DNA of 64,000 nt from NCBI RefSeq assembly GCF_000016165.1, contig NC_009253.1, forward strand, positions 654,332-718,331. The letters run 5' to 3'. Shown here in pieces: positions 45,255-53,921 of the stretch. Each line of letters begins with the position of its first letter. Positions within the stretch are counted from its first letter, which is position 1. The translations under genes were made by a program, and so were the position numbers. The notes under the pieces are model-generated. The model worked only from the letters and a program-made list of their open reading frames with translations, was not told the origin of the DNA and did not search any database. The DNA is from Desulforamulus reducens MI-1 (lineage in GTDB: Bacteria > Bacillota > Desulfotomaculia > Desulfotomaculales > Desulfotomaculaceae).

Positions 45255-46487
45255 ATGTATAGTCGCTTAATCAACATTTTAATAGTGTTGCTACTCCTAA
45301 CCGTTACTTCACAAGCCTGGGCAGGGCAACCCCAAATCACAGGGGAGACCGCCGTTCTGCTGGATGCTAAATCAGGTGCAGTTTTGTATGGCAAGGAGGA
45401 ACACAAGAGAATGTATCCTGCCAGCACCACAAAGGTATTGACAGCCCTAGTGGCGCTGGAACACGCCCGGATGACAGATCGGGTGACTATTGGTCCTAAC
45501 CCTAGCAAGGCCGGCGGAACCTCCATCTGGCTGCAAGAGGGAGAACAATTAGCCATGCAGGAACTTCTTTATGCTCTAATGTTAAACTCTGCCAATGATG
45601 CAGGAGTTGCCATTGCAGAACATGTGGCAGGTTCGGTAGGAAAATTCGCAGCCATGTCCAATGAAAGGGCTAGAGAACTAGGGGCTAATAACACTCATTT
45701 TGTGAACCCCCATGGGATGCCGAATAAAGATCATTATTCCACTGCCTATGATCTTGCCCTCATAGGCCAAGCGGCATTAAAAAATAAAGACCTTAGAAAA
45801 ATATTGACAACCATTCACCATGAAATACCCAGGGCCGACCCGGAGGCTCAAAAATATTTATTTAATCATAACAAGCTTCTGTGGAGTAAGACCTATGGCT
45901 ATAAAGGTGCAACGGGGCTGAAAACCGGTTATACCGTTGAAGCTGGGCAGTGTATTATTGCTTCTGCAGAGAGAAATGGCATGGAACTAATAGCAGTGGT
46001 GTTGCGTAGTGAAGGCTTTAATTTGTGGACCGATGCAGCTAAGTTACTGGATTATGGTTTTGCAAACTTTACCAATCGACAGTTGGTGCAGGGTGGCAAA
46101 ATCATGGCAGATGTGCCAGTGAAGTATGGCAAAAGCCATGTAAAACTGCTAGCCCAAAATGACTTTTATTATACCTTTCCCAAAGAGGGAACTGTTGACC
46201 TTCATGTAATCACCGAGCCCGCAGAAGAAGCCAAAGCACCGGTTGACAAGGGCCAGGTTTTGGGGGCAGTGGTTATACAGAATGGTAAAGAGATTGTTGG
46301 AAAGGTTCCACTGGTTGCTCAGGAGACAGTTCAACGGGACTGGCAAGCCATAACTAAAACCTATTTTAAATGGATTCTACCACCGAGCTTGCTTTTACTG
46401 TGGATTCGCCGTAGGCTTTATTTAAAAAGAAAAAGGCAGCAAAGAATGGCTAGGCGCCAAAAGTATTATAATTACCCAATAGACTAA
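45255..46487 (+). CDS. D-alanyl-D-alanine carboxypeptidase (DacA/DacF type)
   Basis: Penicillin-binding protein of 410 residues that trims peptidoglycan stem peptides. A signal peptide (1 to about 23) is followed by the motifs Ser57-xx-Lys60 (ASTTK), SAN near 115 and KTG near 219. A C-terminal beta domain and a final hydrophobic helix with a basic tail anchor it to the membrane. It directly follows feoB, an unusual pairing probably without functional meaning. Confidence 0.92.
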   Translation: MYSRLINILIVLLLLTVTSQAWAGQPQITGETAVLLDAKSGAVLYGKEEHKRMYPASTTKVLTALVALEHARMTDRVTIGPNPSKAGGTSIWLQEGEQLAMQELLYALMLNSANDAGVAIAEHVAGSVGKFAAMSNERARELGANNTHFVNPHGMPNKDHYSTAYDLALIGQAALKNKDLRKILTTIHHEIPRADPEAQKYLFNHNKLLWSKTYGYKGATGLKTGYTVEAGQCIIASAERNGMELIAVVLRSEGFNLWTDAAKLLDYGFANFTNRQLVQGGKIMADVPVKYGKSHVKLLAQNDFYYTFPKEGTVDLHVITEPAEEAKAPVDKGQVLGAVVIQNGKEIVGKVPLVAQETVQRDWQAITKTYFKWILPPSLLLLWIRRRLYLKRKRQQRMARRQKYYNYPID

Positions 46488-46554
46488 GTAATGCATTGAC
46501 ACCCCACCTAAAAAGCAATATACTGGTAAAAAGTAGCCGGGTGGTGTTTTTCTT

Positions 46555-46989
46555 TTGAAGAAGATTATAACCCAGGTTGGGGAAAAACTAAGGGCCAATG
46601 AATATAAGCTAACCCCCCAACGGCAGATCATATTAGAGGTTATGTTAGAAAACAAGGATAAACACCTCAGTGCAGAAGATGTTTATATTCTTGTTAAACG
46701 AAAAGCTCCGGATATAGGTTTGGCCACAGTTTATCGAACCCTGGAGTTATTCTTGGAGCATGAAATTGTTCATAGTGTCAATTTTGGGGATGGCCGTAAA
46801 CGTTACGAATATGGCGATAGTACTGAAGGTCACCACCATCATCATGCCATTTGCCTGAGGTGCGGTAAAATACTGGAGATTAATGAAGACCTCCTTGAAG
46901 AATTGGAAAAGCAAGTTTCCAAAGATTATGGTTTTACGGTATTGGATCATGAATTAAAAATTTTTGGTCACTGCAGTGAATGTAAATAA
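46555..46989 (+). CDS. Fur-family metal regulator
   Basis: DNA-binding regulator of 144 residues with the winged helix LTPQRQIILEVMLENKDKHL and SAEDVY, and a C-terminal metal domain. The His-rich HHHHHAICLRCGK and the CSEC end give the two CxxC pairs of the structural zinc site. Whether it is Fur, PerR or Zur cannot be settled by eye. The location after feoAB and the Fur boxes in the window favour iron sensing. A TTG start is used. Confidence 0.85.
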   Translation: MKKIITQVGEKLRANEYKLTPQRQIILEVMLENKDKHLSAEDVYILVKRKAPDIGLATVYRTLELFLEHEIVHSVNFGDGRKRYEYGDSTEGHHHHHAICLRCGKILEINEDLLEELEKQVSKDYGFTVLDHELKIFGHCSECK

Positions 46990-47011
46990 AAGTTTAACAA
47001 TAGAACAATAG

Positions 47012-47043
47012 CCAAAAGGATTGCCAGGAGGCAATCCTTTTGG
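47012..47043 (+). terminator. terminator after the Fur-family gene
   Basis: CCAAAAGGATTGCC pairs perfectly with GGCAATCCTTTTGG around a four-base loop. Confidence 0.75.
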
Positions 47044-47191
47044 CGTATCAGAAAGCTGATTTCCAATTCCTACTAGAAAACTAAGGTTACTTTCGAGGAA
47101 TATAGTCTGTTAGAGTATGGAGCAATCAATTTTTCTGTGTAAAGGTATAAGTAAATGCTTCTACATTTGACTAAGTAAATTAGAGGTGTAT

Positions 47192-48916
47192 ATGAAAGTA
47201 CTGCAATTTTTTATTTTTAATAGACGTATACAGACCTCATTGTTAATAGGCTTTATTGTATTTATTATTTTTCCTGCATTTTTAGTAGGGTTGTTCAGTT
47301 TTTCGCAAAGTAAAGCAGTTATAGAACGATCGGTCTTTAATACATTGGACTATCTGGCAGATGCCCAAGAGAAGTCTATTAACAACTGGATTATGAGCCG
47401 TAAAACATTTATTAAGGGCCTTGCCCAGAATAAATATATGCAGGTTATGGATAATCAAGAGAGTGCTAAAATTTTAAGAGATGCATTAAAAATGGATAAT
47501 AATTTTCGCTCTCTGGTGCTAGTGGGGAAAGACGGTCGAATAAAAGTAGATCCGGAACTGCCAAACCAGACGATAAATACTTATGTAGGGGATCGAGAAT
47601 ACTTTCAACAGGCTATTTCCGGTACAACCTTTGTCAGTGAAGTTCTAGTAAGTCGAAACACTAAGCGGCCTGTTATGATGGTGGCTACTCCGGTTAAGCA
47701 AGGTGATGAAATAGTAGGCGTTTTATCTGGTATTGTTAACATTTCTGTGATTACAGAAATAACCCAGCATAATTCTCCTGGTGTACTTGGTGAATCATAT
47801 TTAATTAATGATAAAGGATTAATGGTAAGCGAATCAAGATTTACTACATCAACGGAGCCGCTTAAATTGAAAGTACAAAACCACCCCGCCCTCACTTCTA
47901 GAGAAGGAGAGAAGGGGAAAGGGATTTATAAAAATTATCTTAACCGTACGGTTTTTGGCACTTATCGGTGGTTACCTGAGATGAGACTAAGTCTAGTTGT
48001 AGAGAAAGACTATGAGAGGGGTTTAATGGAATATGGCTTAGCAACTTACTTAAAAGTTTTGGGCGCTGCTTGCCTAATAATAGGGTTTTTCCTGGTTTTT
48101 GCTATAATCTATTCCAGAAGATTAACCAAGCCACTGGAAAGGCTGGCTGCGGAAGTAAATAACATTGCCAAGGGTAATTTTCTATCAATTATTGATCTTA
48201 AAGCCAATCGGGAGGTGCAGGAATTAAGCAGGGCTATTAATAACATGTCTGCTAATTTACTGGAAAAAACCACCCAATTAAATAACCTAATTAAGCAACT
48301 GGAACAAAATAGGGATGATTTGCATGAAGAAAAAAATAAGCTTGTTAAAATTTCAATTACCGATGAGCTAACAGACCTTTATAACCGACGATACCTGAAC
48401 AAAGAATTACTGCGGGTTATTGACCTTTGCAGCACCTTAAATAAAAATATTTCACTTTTAATGTTGGACCTGGATCGTTTTAAAGCAGTCAATGATAACT
48501 ATGGCCATGCTACAGGGGACACGGTACTAAAGGAATTTGCTGAAATACTCAGAAGGTGTAGCAGGGGAACCGATGTTGTTGGTCGGTTTGGCGGTGAGGA
48601 ATTCGTGATTATTATTCCCTTTGTCAGTGCTGAGCGGGTAGCCCTTATTGCTGAAAGGATTCGGCAAGAAATAAGTAACTTTGTTTTTGATGAGGGAAAC
48701 AGTAATCTTCATGTGACAGTTAGTATTGGGGTGGTTACGGTAAAATCCCTAGTGACAAGCACAACGGCTGAAGTGGCAGAAAAATTAATCAAAAAAGCTG
48801 ATGAGAATCTATACCAAGCAAAAAATTCCGGAAGAAACAAAGTGGTTCACCGGGAGATCAAAATAGGGGAATTATTTGAATGTTGCCCTCCAGAGAAAAA
48901 AACGTCCGATTCCTGA
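47192..48916 (+). CDS. Cache-HAMP-GGDEF diguanylate cyclase
   Basis: Membrane sensor enzyme of 574 residues. A transmembrane segment (about 17-37) precedes a double Cache sensor domain (about 40-280), a second transmembrane segment (about 285-310), HAMP (about 310-365), a coiled coil and GGDEF (about 400-560). The active-site motif is GGEEF, preceded by RGTD five residues earlier, the product-inhibition (I) site. It therefore probably makes c-di-GMP under feedback control. The ATG at 47192 follows AGAGGTG. Confidence 0.93.
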   Translation: MKVLQFFIFNRRIQTSLLIGFIVFIIFPAFLVGLFSFSQSKAVIERSVFNTLDYLADAQEKSINNWIMSRKTFIKGLAQNKYMQVMDNQESAKILRDALKMDNNFRSLVLVGKDGRIKVDPELPNQTINTYVGDREYFQQAISGTTFVSEVLVSRNTKRPVMMVATPVKQGDEIVGVLSGIVNISVITEITQHNSPGVLGESYLINDKGLMVSESRFTTSTEPLKLKVQNHPALTSREGEKGKGIYKNYLNRTVFGTYRWLPEMRLSLVVEKDYERGLMEYGLATYLKVLGAACLIIGFFLVFAIIYSRRLTKPLERLAAEVNNIAKGNFLSIIDLKANREVQELSRAINNMSANLLEKTTQLNNLIKQLEQNRDDLHEEKNKLVKISITDELTDLYNRRYLNKELLRVIDLCSTLNKNISLLMLDLDRFKAVNDNYGHATGDTVLKEFAEILRRCSRGTDVVGRFGGEEFVIIIPFVSAERVALIAERIRQEISNFVFDEGNSNLHVTVSIGVVTVKSLVTSTTAEVAEKLIKKADENLYQAKNSGRNKVVHREIKIGELFECCPPEKKTSDS

Positions 48917-49122
48917 TAAAAGCAAGTTCCTTAAGATAAAGGAAAGATCTTTATTTTTGAAGTATTTATTTAGTATGTTAGAAAACCAGTAGTCTGTTTT
49001 AAAGCTGGAGGCCTTTTGTTTTAATCATCACGGCTTTATACTTTTAATCACCTATTTTAGAAATTATGCATAATTATCCCTCCTGAGGAAATACTTTCTT
49101 CAAATACCTAGGGAGGGATAGT

Positions 49123-51246
49123 ATGTCAGACAAGAATAATGAAAATTACGATACGCTAATCCATAATAGTGATCCTACCCACCGGGCCGATACCAATGAC
49201 CCCAGTGCCCATCAGGATCAAAACAAAACAGAGGTACCCTATGATTACCGCAAATTTGAACCCTCTCCCACGGGGGAAGAATTACACCGTTGGCAACGGG
49301 AACATATTAAAAAGGATGATCAATCCAAAGAGGGCTATCCCTTAAATGTTATTGTGGACCCTGCCATGCGAGAAATGTATCAAGTGGTGCATAATCAGGG
49401 TCTGACAAACGTTTTTGACCGTTTTTCGGAACAGCAACCCCAGTGTAATTTCTGTGCCCCGGGTCTCTCTTGCCAGCTTTGTGCCAATGGACCCTGCCGA
49501 ATTACGAAGAAGGCCCAGCGGGGTGTTTGTGGTGTGGATGCCCATGTAATGGTGGCCCGGAACTTTACCTATCGTCACACTACCATAGGCACCTCCGCCA
49601 ACTGTTATCATGCTTTACAGGCTGCCAGAACCCTGCGGGCAGCGGGCTCCAACCCGGAAAGTGGGCTAAAGATCAGGGAACCGGAAAAATTAAAAAAATA
49701 TGCAGAGTTTTTGGGTATGGATAAAAATAAGCCCATTGAACAATTGGCTGTGGAGTTTGCGGATTTCTTTATCGAGGACCTTCACCGGCCCAACTTTATG
49801 GAATCCAAACTGGTGGAAGCCTTTGCGCCGCCCCGTCGTAAAGAACTCTGGCGTAAATTGGGCCTCTACCCCGGCGGCGCCTTCTCTGAAGTGGGTTTTG
49901 CCCAAACTAAGTGCATGACCAACCTGGGTGCAGATCCTGTGGACTTTTTATTAACCTGCGTACGCTTGGGGGTGGCCAATGAATTCCAGGGATTGTGGCC
50001 CCTGGACTTACTACAAGAAATTTTAATTGGCACCCAGGAGATTACGCAAAGGAAGCAAAATATGGGCTTGTTGGATCCCAATAAAGTAAATATTATTACC
50101 AATGGACACATGCCCTTGTTAGCCCATGTGGTCATTGATTTGGCCTCCACCGAAGAATGGCAGAGTAAAGCCAAAAAAGCAGGGGCCACTGGTTTACAAA
50201 TCATGGGTCATGTTTGTGAGGGCCAGCAACTGATAAACTACTCCGGCACCCACGAAATGTCAGCCCTGGCCGGTCAAGAGGGAGAATGGCTGTCTGAAGA
50301 ATATTTATTGGCCACAGGCTGTGTGGATCTGTTTATGTTTGACTACAACTGTACCGTTCCTACTCTTCCTTTGTATGCTGAGCGTTTTGGTACCAAATTG
50401 ATGAGTGTGGACCCGGTTATCCGCTTCCCCGATACCGAGGCTCTGGATTTCAAACCTGAGCAAATGATAAAGCAAGCAGAGGAGTGTCTGGAACGGGCAA
50501 TTGAATTTTTTAAGAAACGCAAGGAAGAAAACCGTAACGTTTATGTACCACCCCACGTCAGTGATTGCATGGTAGGTTTTTCCACTGAATCAGTTAAGCA
50601 AGCCCTTGGTGGCAGTTGGCAGCCTTTAATTGATCAAATTGCCAACGGAAACATCCGTGGTATTGCAACTTTGGTAGGTTGTACCACCGCCCGGTACGGT
50701 CAGGGCGGCAGCAATGCCTTTAAACTGGCAAAGGCCTTGATTGAGCGTGACGTCCTAGTACTGTCCGGTGGTTGTGTATCAGCCGTCTTTGAATATACTG
50801 GCCTGTGTAAGCCAGAAGCAGCCAATGAGGCAGGGGACGGTCTTAAGCAAGTTTGCCAAACCCTAGGGATACCGCCGGTATTGTCCTATGGTGCCTGTGT
50901 GGATGTTGGTAAGATGACCCACACCGCCATGGAACTGGCAGACGCTCTGGATGTGGATACCAATGCCCTTCCTCTGGTCATCGGTGCACCTGAGTATTTG
51001 GAGCAAAAGGCCGTGGCAGACGCCTGCACCGCAGTGGCAATGGGCTGGCTGGTCCACGTGGCACCGGTTCCATCGGTTACCGGCAGTGAAGTGGTAGTAA
51101 AGACCCTTACTGAAACCACTGAAACCTTGGGACTTGGTAAAATGATGATTGAGCTGGATGCCGAAAAGGCAGCGGATATTTACATTGAGCACATAGAGAA
51201 GAAACGAGCTGGATTGGGCTTATCCGCTAACCTGCCGAACCCATAG
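49123..51246 (+). CDS. cooS: anaerobic carbon monoxide dehydrogenase catalytic subunit CooS
   Basis: Ni-Fe enzyme of 707 residues that oxidises CO to CO2. Cysteines at about 108, 111, 117, 120, 125 and 136 lie in CNFCAPGLSCQLCANGPC and the following GVCG. The first pair is spaced CX2C rather than CX7C. Further ligand motifs include HVCEGQQ, GCTTARYGQGG and GGCVSAVF. An acidic, Asn-rich N-terminal extension of about 50-70 residues precedes the usual start. No cooC, cooF or acetyl-CoA synthase gene is adjacent. The RBS AGGGAGG precedes the ATG. Confidence 0.95.
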   Translation: MSDKNNENYDTLIHNSDPTHRADTNDPSAHQDQNKTEVPYDYRKFEPSPTGEELHRWQREHIKKDDQSKEGYPLNVIVDPAMREMYQVVHNQGLTNVFDRFSEQQPQCNFCAPGLSCQLCANGPCRITKKAQRGVCGVDAHVMVARNFTYRHTTIGTSANCYHALQAARTLRAAGSNPESGLKIREPEKLKKYAEFLGMDKNKPIEQLAVEFADFFIEDLHRPNFMESKLVEAFAPPRRKELWRKLGLYPGGAFSEVGFAQTKCMTNLGADPVDFLLTCVRLGVANEFQGLWPLDLLQEILIGTQEITQRKQNMGLLDPNKVNIITNGHMPLLAHVVIDLASTEEWQSKAKKAGATGLQIMGHVCEGQQLINYSGTHEMSALAGQEGEWLSEEYLLATGCVDLFMFDYNCTVPTLPLYAERFGTKLMSVDPVIRFPDTEALDFKPEQMIKQAEECLERAIEFFKKRKEENRNVYVPPHVSDCMVGFSTESVKQALGGSWQPLIDQIANGNIRGIATLVGCTTARYGQGGSNAFKLAKALIERDVLVLSGGCVSAVFEYTGLCKPEAANEAGDGLKQVCQTLGIPPVLSYGACVDVGKMTHTAMELADALDVDTNALPLVIGAPEYLEQKAVADACTAVAMGWLVHVAPVPSVTGSEVVVKTLTETTETLGLGKMMIELDAEKAADIYIEHIEKKRAGLGLSANLPNP

Positions 51247-51256
51247 GAAAAAACTT

Positions 51257-51290
51257 AGAGGCTGGATCAATTGATCTAGCCTCTTCTTAT
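51257..51290 (+). terminator. terminator after cooS
   Basis: AGAGGCTGGATCAA and its near-complement TTGATCTAGCCTCT form a long hairpin, followed by TCTTATTTG. Confidence 0.75.
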
Positions 51291-51679
51291 TTGTTGAAAA
51301 AGTAGGACGAGCAATTACATTATCTAGAGCCAGCGAAGATAATGTGATTGCTGATAAAAGTTTTCGAAAGTTTAATTTAATCTGGCTTGTTTTTAGCATA
51401 TCGAATAGTATAAAATTTGCAGATATGCATAAGGGCAACTAAGACTTAGGTCGTAGCCTAAAGGTTTGGTGTAAGCCAAATTTACTTTATGAGTGAAGTA
51501 TTGGGATTTGTTTAAAAACTTTTAGACAGTAACTTCTTTGTAGTCGCTGGCAGTTTATTCAAAAAAAAGATTGAATCTGTAGAATAGAATGATATACTAG
51601 GATTATGAACATATGTTATAAACATTATAAAAGTAGTACAAAACCAAAAAGCAGCTATATCCTTAAAGGGGGAGTTTCC
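51291..51679. other. intergenic region holding hairpin repeat copy C
   Basis: AT-rich. The only clear element is the repeat at 51407-51490. An overlapping minus-strand open frame (51512-51859) has no ribosome site and crosses the start of the IscU-like gene, so it is not counted. Confidence 0.4.
51407..51490. repeat. intergenic hairpin repeat, copy C
   Basis: Shares AGTATAAAA, GCATAAGGGCAACTAAG and GTAAGCCAAATTTACTTTA with copies A and B. The central hairpin is shorter and less well paired. Confidence 0.65.
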
Positions 51680-52171
51680 ATGAACGAGAACGAAGAACAA
51701 TTTACTGCTGCCGCACTTGCATATAGTGAGAAAACCCTTGATCACTTCAGGAATCCACGAAATGTTGGTGTGGTTGAGAATTATAATGGGCGAGGAAAAA
51801 TTGGTGAAGCAGATTGTGGAGATGTTTGTGAAATTACCATTCTCGTTGAAGAAGAGCAAATAAATGATATTAAATTCAGAGTTTATGGATGTGTAGGCGC
51901 TGTGGCAACTTCCAGTGCAGTTACAGAACTAGCCAAGGGAAAACACTGTGAGGAAGCCCTAAAGCTGACAGATGACGATGTGGTGGAATTCTTAGATGGC
52001 CTACCTGATCAGAAAAAGCATTGTTCTCTGCTAGGGATAAGGGCCTTAAAACAGGCGATCTATGATTATTGGTTGTATAAACAACTATTGGAGAATGGAC
52101 AGGTTACCAACCGTATTGAACATGAGCAGATAAGGGAAGATTTATTTCAACAGTTTGCTAATGAATTTTAA
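51680..52171 (+). CDS. NifU/IscU-like Fe-S cluster scaffold protein
   Basis: Protein of 163 residues related to IscU/NifU N-terminal scaffolds. Three conserved cysteines are visible: ADCGD, YGCVGAVATSSAV and KHCSLLG. The Asp beside the first Cys is kept as well. It may assemble or store Fe-S clusters; no nifS/iscS lies adjacent. The ATG at 51680 follows AAAGGGGGAG. It is followed by a MOSC-domain gene. Confidence 0.88.
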   Translation: MNENEEQFTAAALAYSEKTLDHFRNPRNVGVVENYNGRGKIGEADCGDVCEITILVEEEQINDIKFRVYGCVGAVATSSAVTELAKGKHCEEALKLTDDDVVEFLDGLPDQKKHCSLLGIRALKQAIYDYWLYKQLLENGQVTNRIEHEQIREDLFQQFANEF

Positions 52172-52197
52172 CAGAACAAGAGATTGGAAGTGAAGGT

Positions 52198-52617
52198 ATG
52201 GGAGAGGTACTTGCGATTAATGTCAGTGCAGTTAGGGGAATTGAAAAAAACAGTATAAATGAAGTAATGGTGGTGGAAGGCTGGGGTTTAGAAGGGGATG
52301 CCCACGGCGGAGACTGGAGCAAACAGGTAAGCATTTTTCCGGTGGAAGCAATGGAGAAGGTTCCACTCCATAAAAAACAAGAGGTCCTGTCCGGGGGTTA
52401 TACCGAGAATTTTACCATAGCGGGGATTAACCCCGATCAAATAAAGGTGGGGACCAAGGTGAAATTGGGTGAGGCTATCATCGAAATCTTTCATGTAGGG
52501 AAAGAAATATTTAAAGAATCGGGACGCCCCTACATTGTTAGCCGTGAGGGACGTTTTGGTAAAGTTATTAAGGGTGGTTTAGTAAAAGTAGGAGATAAAA
52601 TTATTGTGGAAGCTTAA
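52198..52617 (+). CDS. MOSC-domain protein
   Basis: Small protein of 139 residues that consists only of a MOSC domain, which in other proteins binds molybdenum cofactor or handles sulfur. The family segment WGLEGDAHGGDWSKQVS is present, but the catalytic Cys usual in full MOSC enzymes is not obvious. It lies 26 bases after the IscU-like gene, so cotranscription is likely. Stand-alone MOSC proteins are common in anaerobes. Confidence 0.85.
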   Translation: MGEVLAINVSAVRGIEKNSINEVMVVEGWGLEGDAHGGDWSKQVSIFPVEAMEKVPLHKKQEVLSGGYTENFTIAGINPDQIKVGTKVKLGEAIIEIFHVGKEIFKESGRPYIVSREGRFGKVIKGGLVKVGDKIIVEA

Positions 52618-52653
52618 AAGGACAGTGGTGGGCACCTAAAGCAAATCCCTTAC

Positions 52654-52699
52654 ACCTGATATAAAATCCTGAAGTATTAAGGGTATTTTTATATCAGGT
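52654..52699 (+). terminator. hairpin after the MOSC gene
   Basis: ACCTGATATAAAA pairs with TTTTATATCAGGT (13 bp). A second perfect palindrome, AAATGATCAA/TTGATCATTT, follows at 52703-52728. Confidence 0.6.
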
Positions 52700-52903
52700 T
52701 CTAAATGATCAATATTGCTTGATCATTTACCATAAGTATAAACTAAATATTCTAAAAAAAGAGAAAAATTAAGCTTTTATTATTGACATATGCTCATTAT
52801 AAGGATAACATTGAAAGTAAGTTAGCTTACTGCAAAACCTCCTATAATGAAGAACTATAAGATTGCCTGATACTGGTTTAGAGCAGGAGAGGAGGAGACA
52901 ACT

Positions 52904-53194
52904 TTGAAGGAGCATTACCAGGTTGATCCCTACCTTTTACAAATCCGTACCAGGGTGAAGGGGTTTATTGAAGGGCAGGGAAAAATTGGTCTTATATTTG
53001 AAGAGACCATCTTTAGCCCGACAACGGACGGTAATCCCTCAGACCGTGGAACCCTTGTTTGCGAAACTCTTCGCGCAACATATGAAGTTTTACTTGTAGA
53101 GCAAAGACCAGAAGGTATCGTACACTGGATTGCAGGCACCCCAAAGCCTACCATAGGGGCCAGTGTCTTAATGACATTGGATAGAGACAGGTGA
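52904..53194 (+). CDS. orphan AlaX/AlaRS editing-like N-terminal domain
   Basis: Short protein of 96 residues resembling the small beta domain that opens AlaX and the alanyl-tRNA synthetase editing region. FEETIFSPTTDGNPSDRGTL compares with the family pattern T-F-Y-P-x-x-GGQPSDRGTL, and VHWIAGTPKP then a final MTLDRDR match the end of that domain. The catalytic HxxxH domain that should follow is missing, and GGQ is changed to DGN. A strong GGAGGAG precedes the TTG start and the frame is clean, so it may be expressed. Confidence 0.6.
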   Translation: MKEHYQVDPYLLQIRTRVKGFIEGQGKIGLIFEETIFSPTTDGNPSDRGTLVCETLRATYEVLLVEQRPEGIVHWIAGTPKPTIGASVLMTLDRDR

Positions 53195-53231
53195 AAAGAT
53201 ATCAAGTTATTTGATTAATAGACATGTGTGT

Positions 53232-53265
53232 AACTCTTTCTCATAAGAAAGGGTTATTATTTTTG
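53232..53265 (+). terminator. terminator after the AlaX-like gene
   Basis: AACTCTTTC pairs with GAAAGGGTT, followed by a T-rich tail. Confidence 0.65.
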
Positions 53266-53317
53266 TTTTAAAATATAAGCTTTTATAGTAGGTTATTTTC
53301 AAGAACTTCTAAAAAAT

Positions 53318-53346
53318 AAAGGTGGAAAAGATTTTTTTCCACCTTT
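53318..53346. terminator. bidirectional terminator between convergent genes
   Basis: AAAGGTGGAAAA pairs with TTTTCCACCTTT, with A- and T-rich sides suited to both strands. Confidence 0.75.
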
Positions 53347-53415
53347 AATAATGATTATCAGGCATATATCAGAGGTGAACCTTTAAGGCCTGAATCATCC
53401 CTGGTTAACGATATT

Positions 53416-53769
53416 CTAGTGGTGATGGTTTCCACCACAACTGCATTGTGTTGGTCGGGTCACCAGAGTCCCTGTTGCATAGGCTTCAGCAACAGCTTCC
53501 AGTGAACCGGAGGCCCCGTTTACCACCTTAATCCCTATTTGTTGCAGGGCTTGAATCATGTGTCCGCCAATACCTCCACAAATAATGGTATCAATGTTTT
53601 CAGCTTTTAACATGTAGGCTATGCCGCCATGGTTATGCTGCAACCCATCATTTGATAGAATTTTTGTTTCTTTCACCTTTTTATTTTCTAAATCAACAAT
53701 GGCAAATTCTTGTGTTGTTCCGAAATGTTGATTAACTTGACCGTTCTTTGCCGGCATGGCGATCTTCAT
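53416..53769 (-). CDS. NifX/NifB-type dinitrogenase cofactor-like protein
   Basis: Protein of 117 residues of the Fe-Mo-cofactor biosynthesis family (RNase H-like fold). The family blocks are MKIAMPAKNGQVNQHFG and the IDTIICGGIGGHMIQALQ stretch. A Cys/His-rich tail (CSCGGNHHH) may bind metal. The start overlaps the zinc-ribbon gene by 38 bases and is preceded by AAAGGAGG. It is the last gene of the Mrp cluster. Confidence 0.88.
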   Translation of the reverse strand: MKIAMPAKNGQVNQHFGTTQEFAIVDLENKKVKETKILSNDGLQHNHGGIAYMLKAENIDTIICGGIGGHMIQALQQIGIKVVNGASGSLEAVAEAYATGTLVTRPTQCSCGGNHHH

Positions 53770-53920
53770 TCTTTACTCCTCCTTTAGTAGAATAGTTACT
53801 GTTATCATGCACGGGTAGTAATTTACCCCCGCAGCTGCATATACGTGGAATTTCATCTTTATGATAGATGCGCAGATATTCAACAGTTTTTCCACATTGA
53901 CTGCAACGAAACCTTACCAT
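53732..53920 (-). CDS. small zinc-ribbon protein, 62 residues
   Basis: Short protein with CSQC near 6-9 and CSCGGK near 28-33, the layout of a small zinc ribbon. The gene begins one base after the stop of the upstream ATPase gene, and its end overlaps the next gene, which is typical of a tight operon. The ribosome site AGGAG lies inside the upstream gene's end. The family is not one I can name. Confidence 0.65.
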   Translation of the reverse strand: MVRFRCSQCGKTVEYLRIYHKDEIPRICSCGGKLLPVHDNSNYSTKGGVKNEDRHAGKERSS

Positions 53921-53921
53921 G

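Noticed and set aside
51512-51859. Minus-strand frame of 115 residues before and over the IscU-like gene
   Set aside because: No ribosome site, overlaps the start of a conserved gene, and composition is that of AT-rich noncoding DNA.
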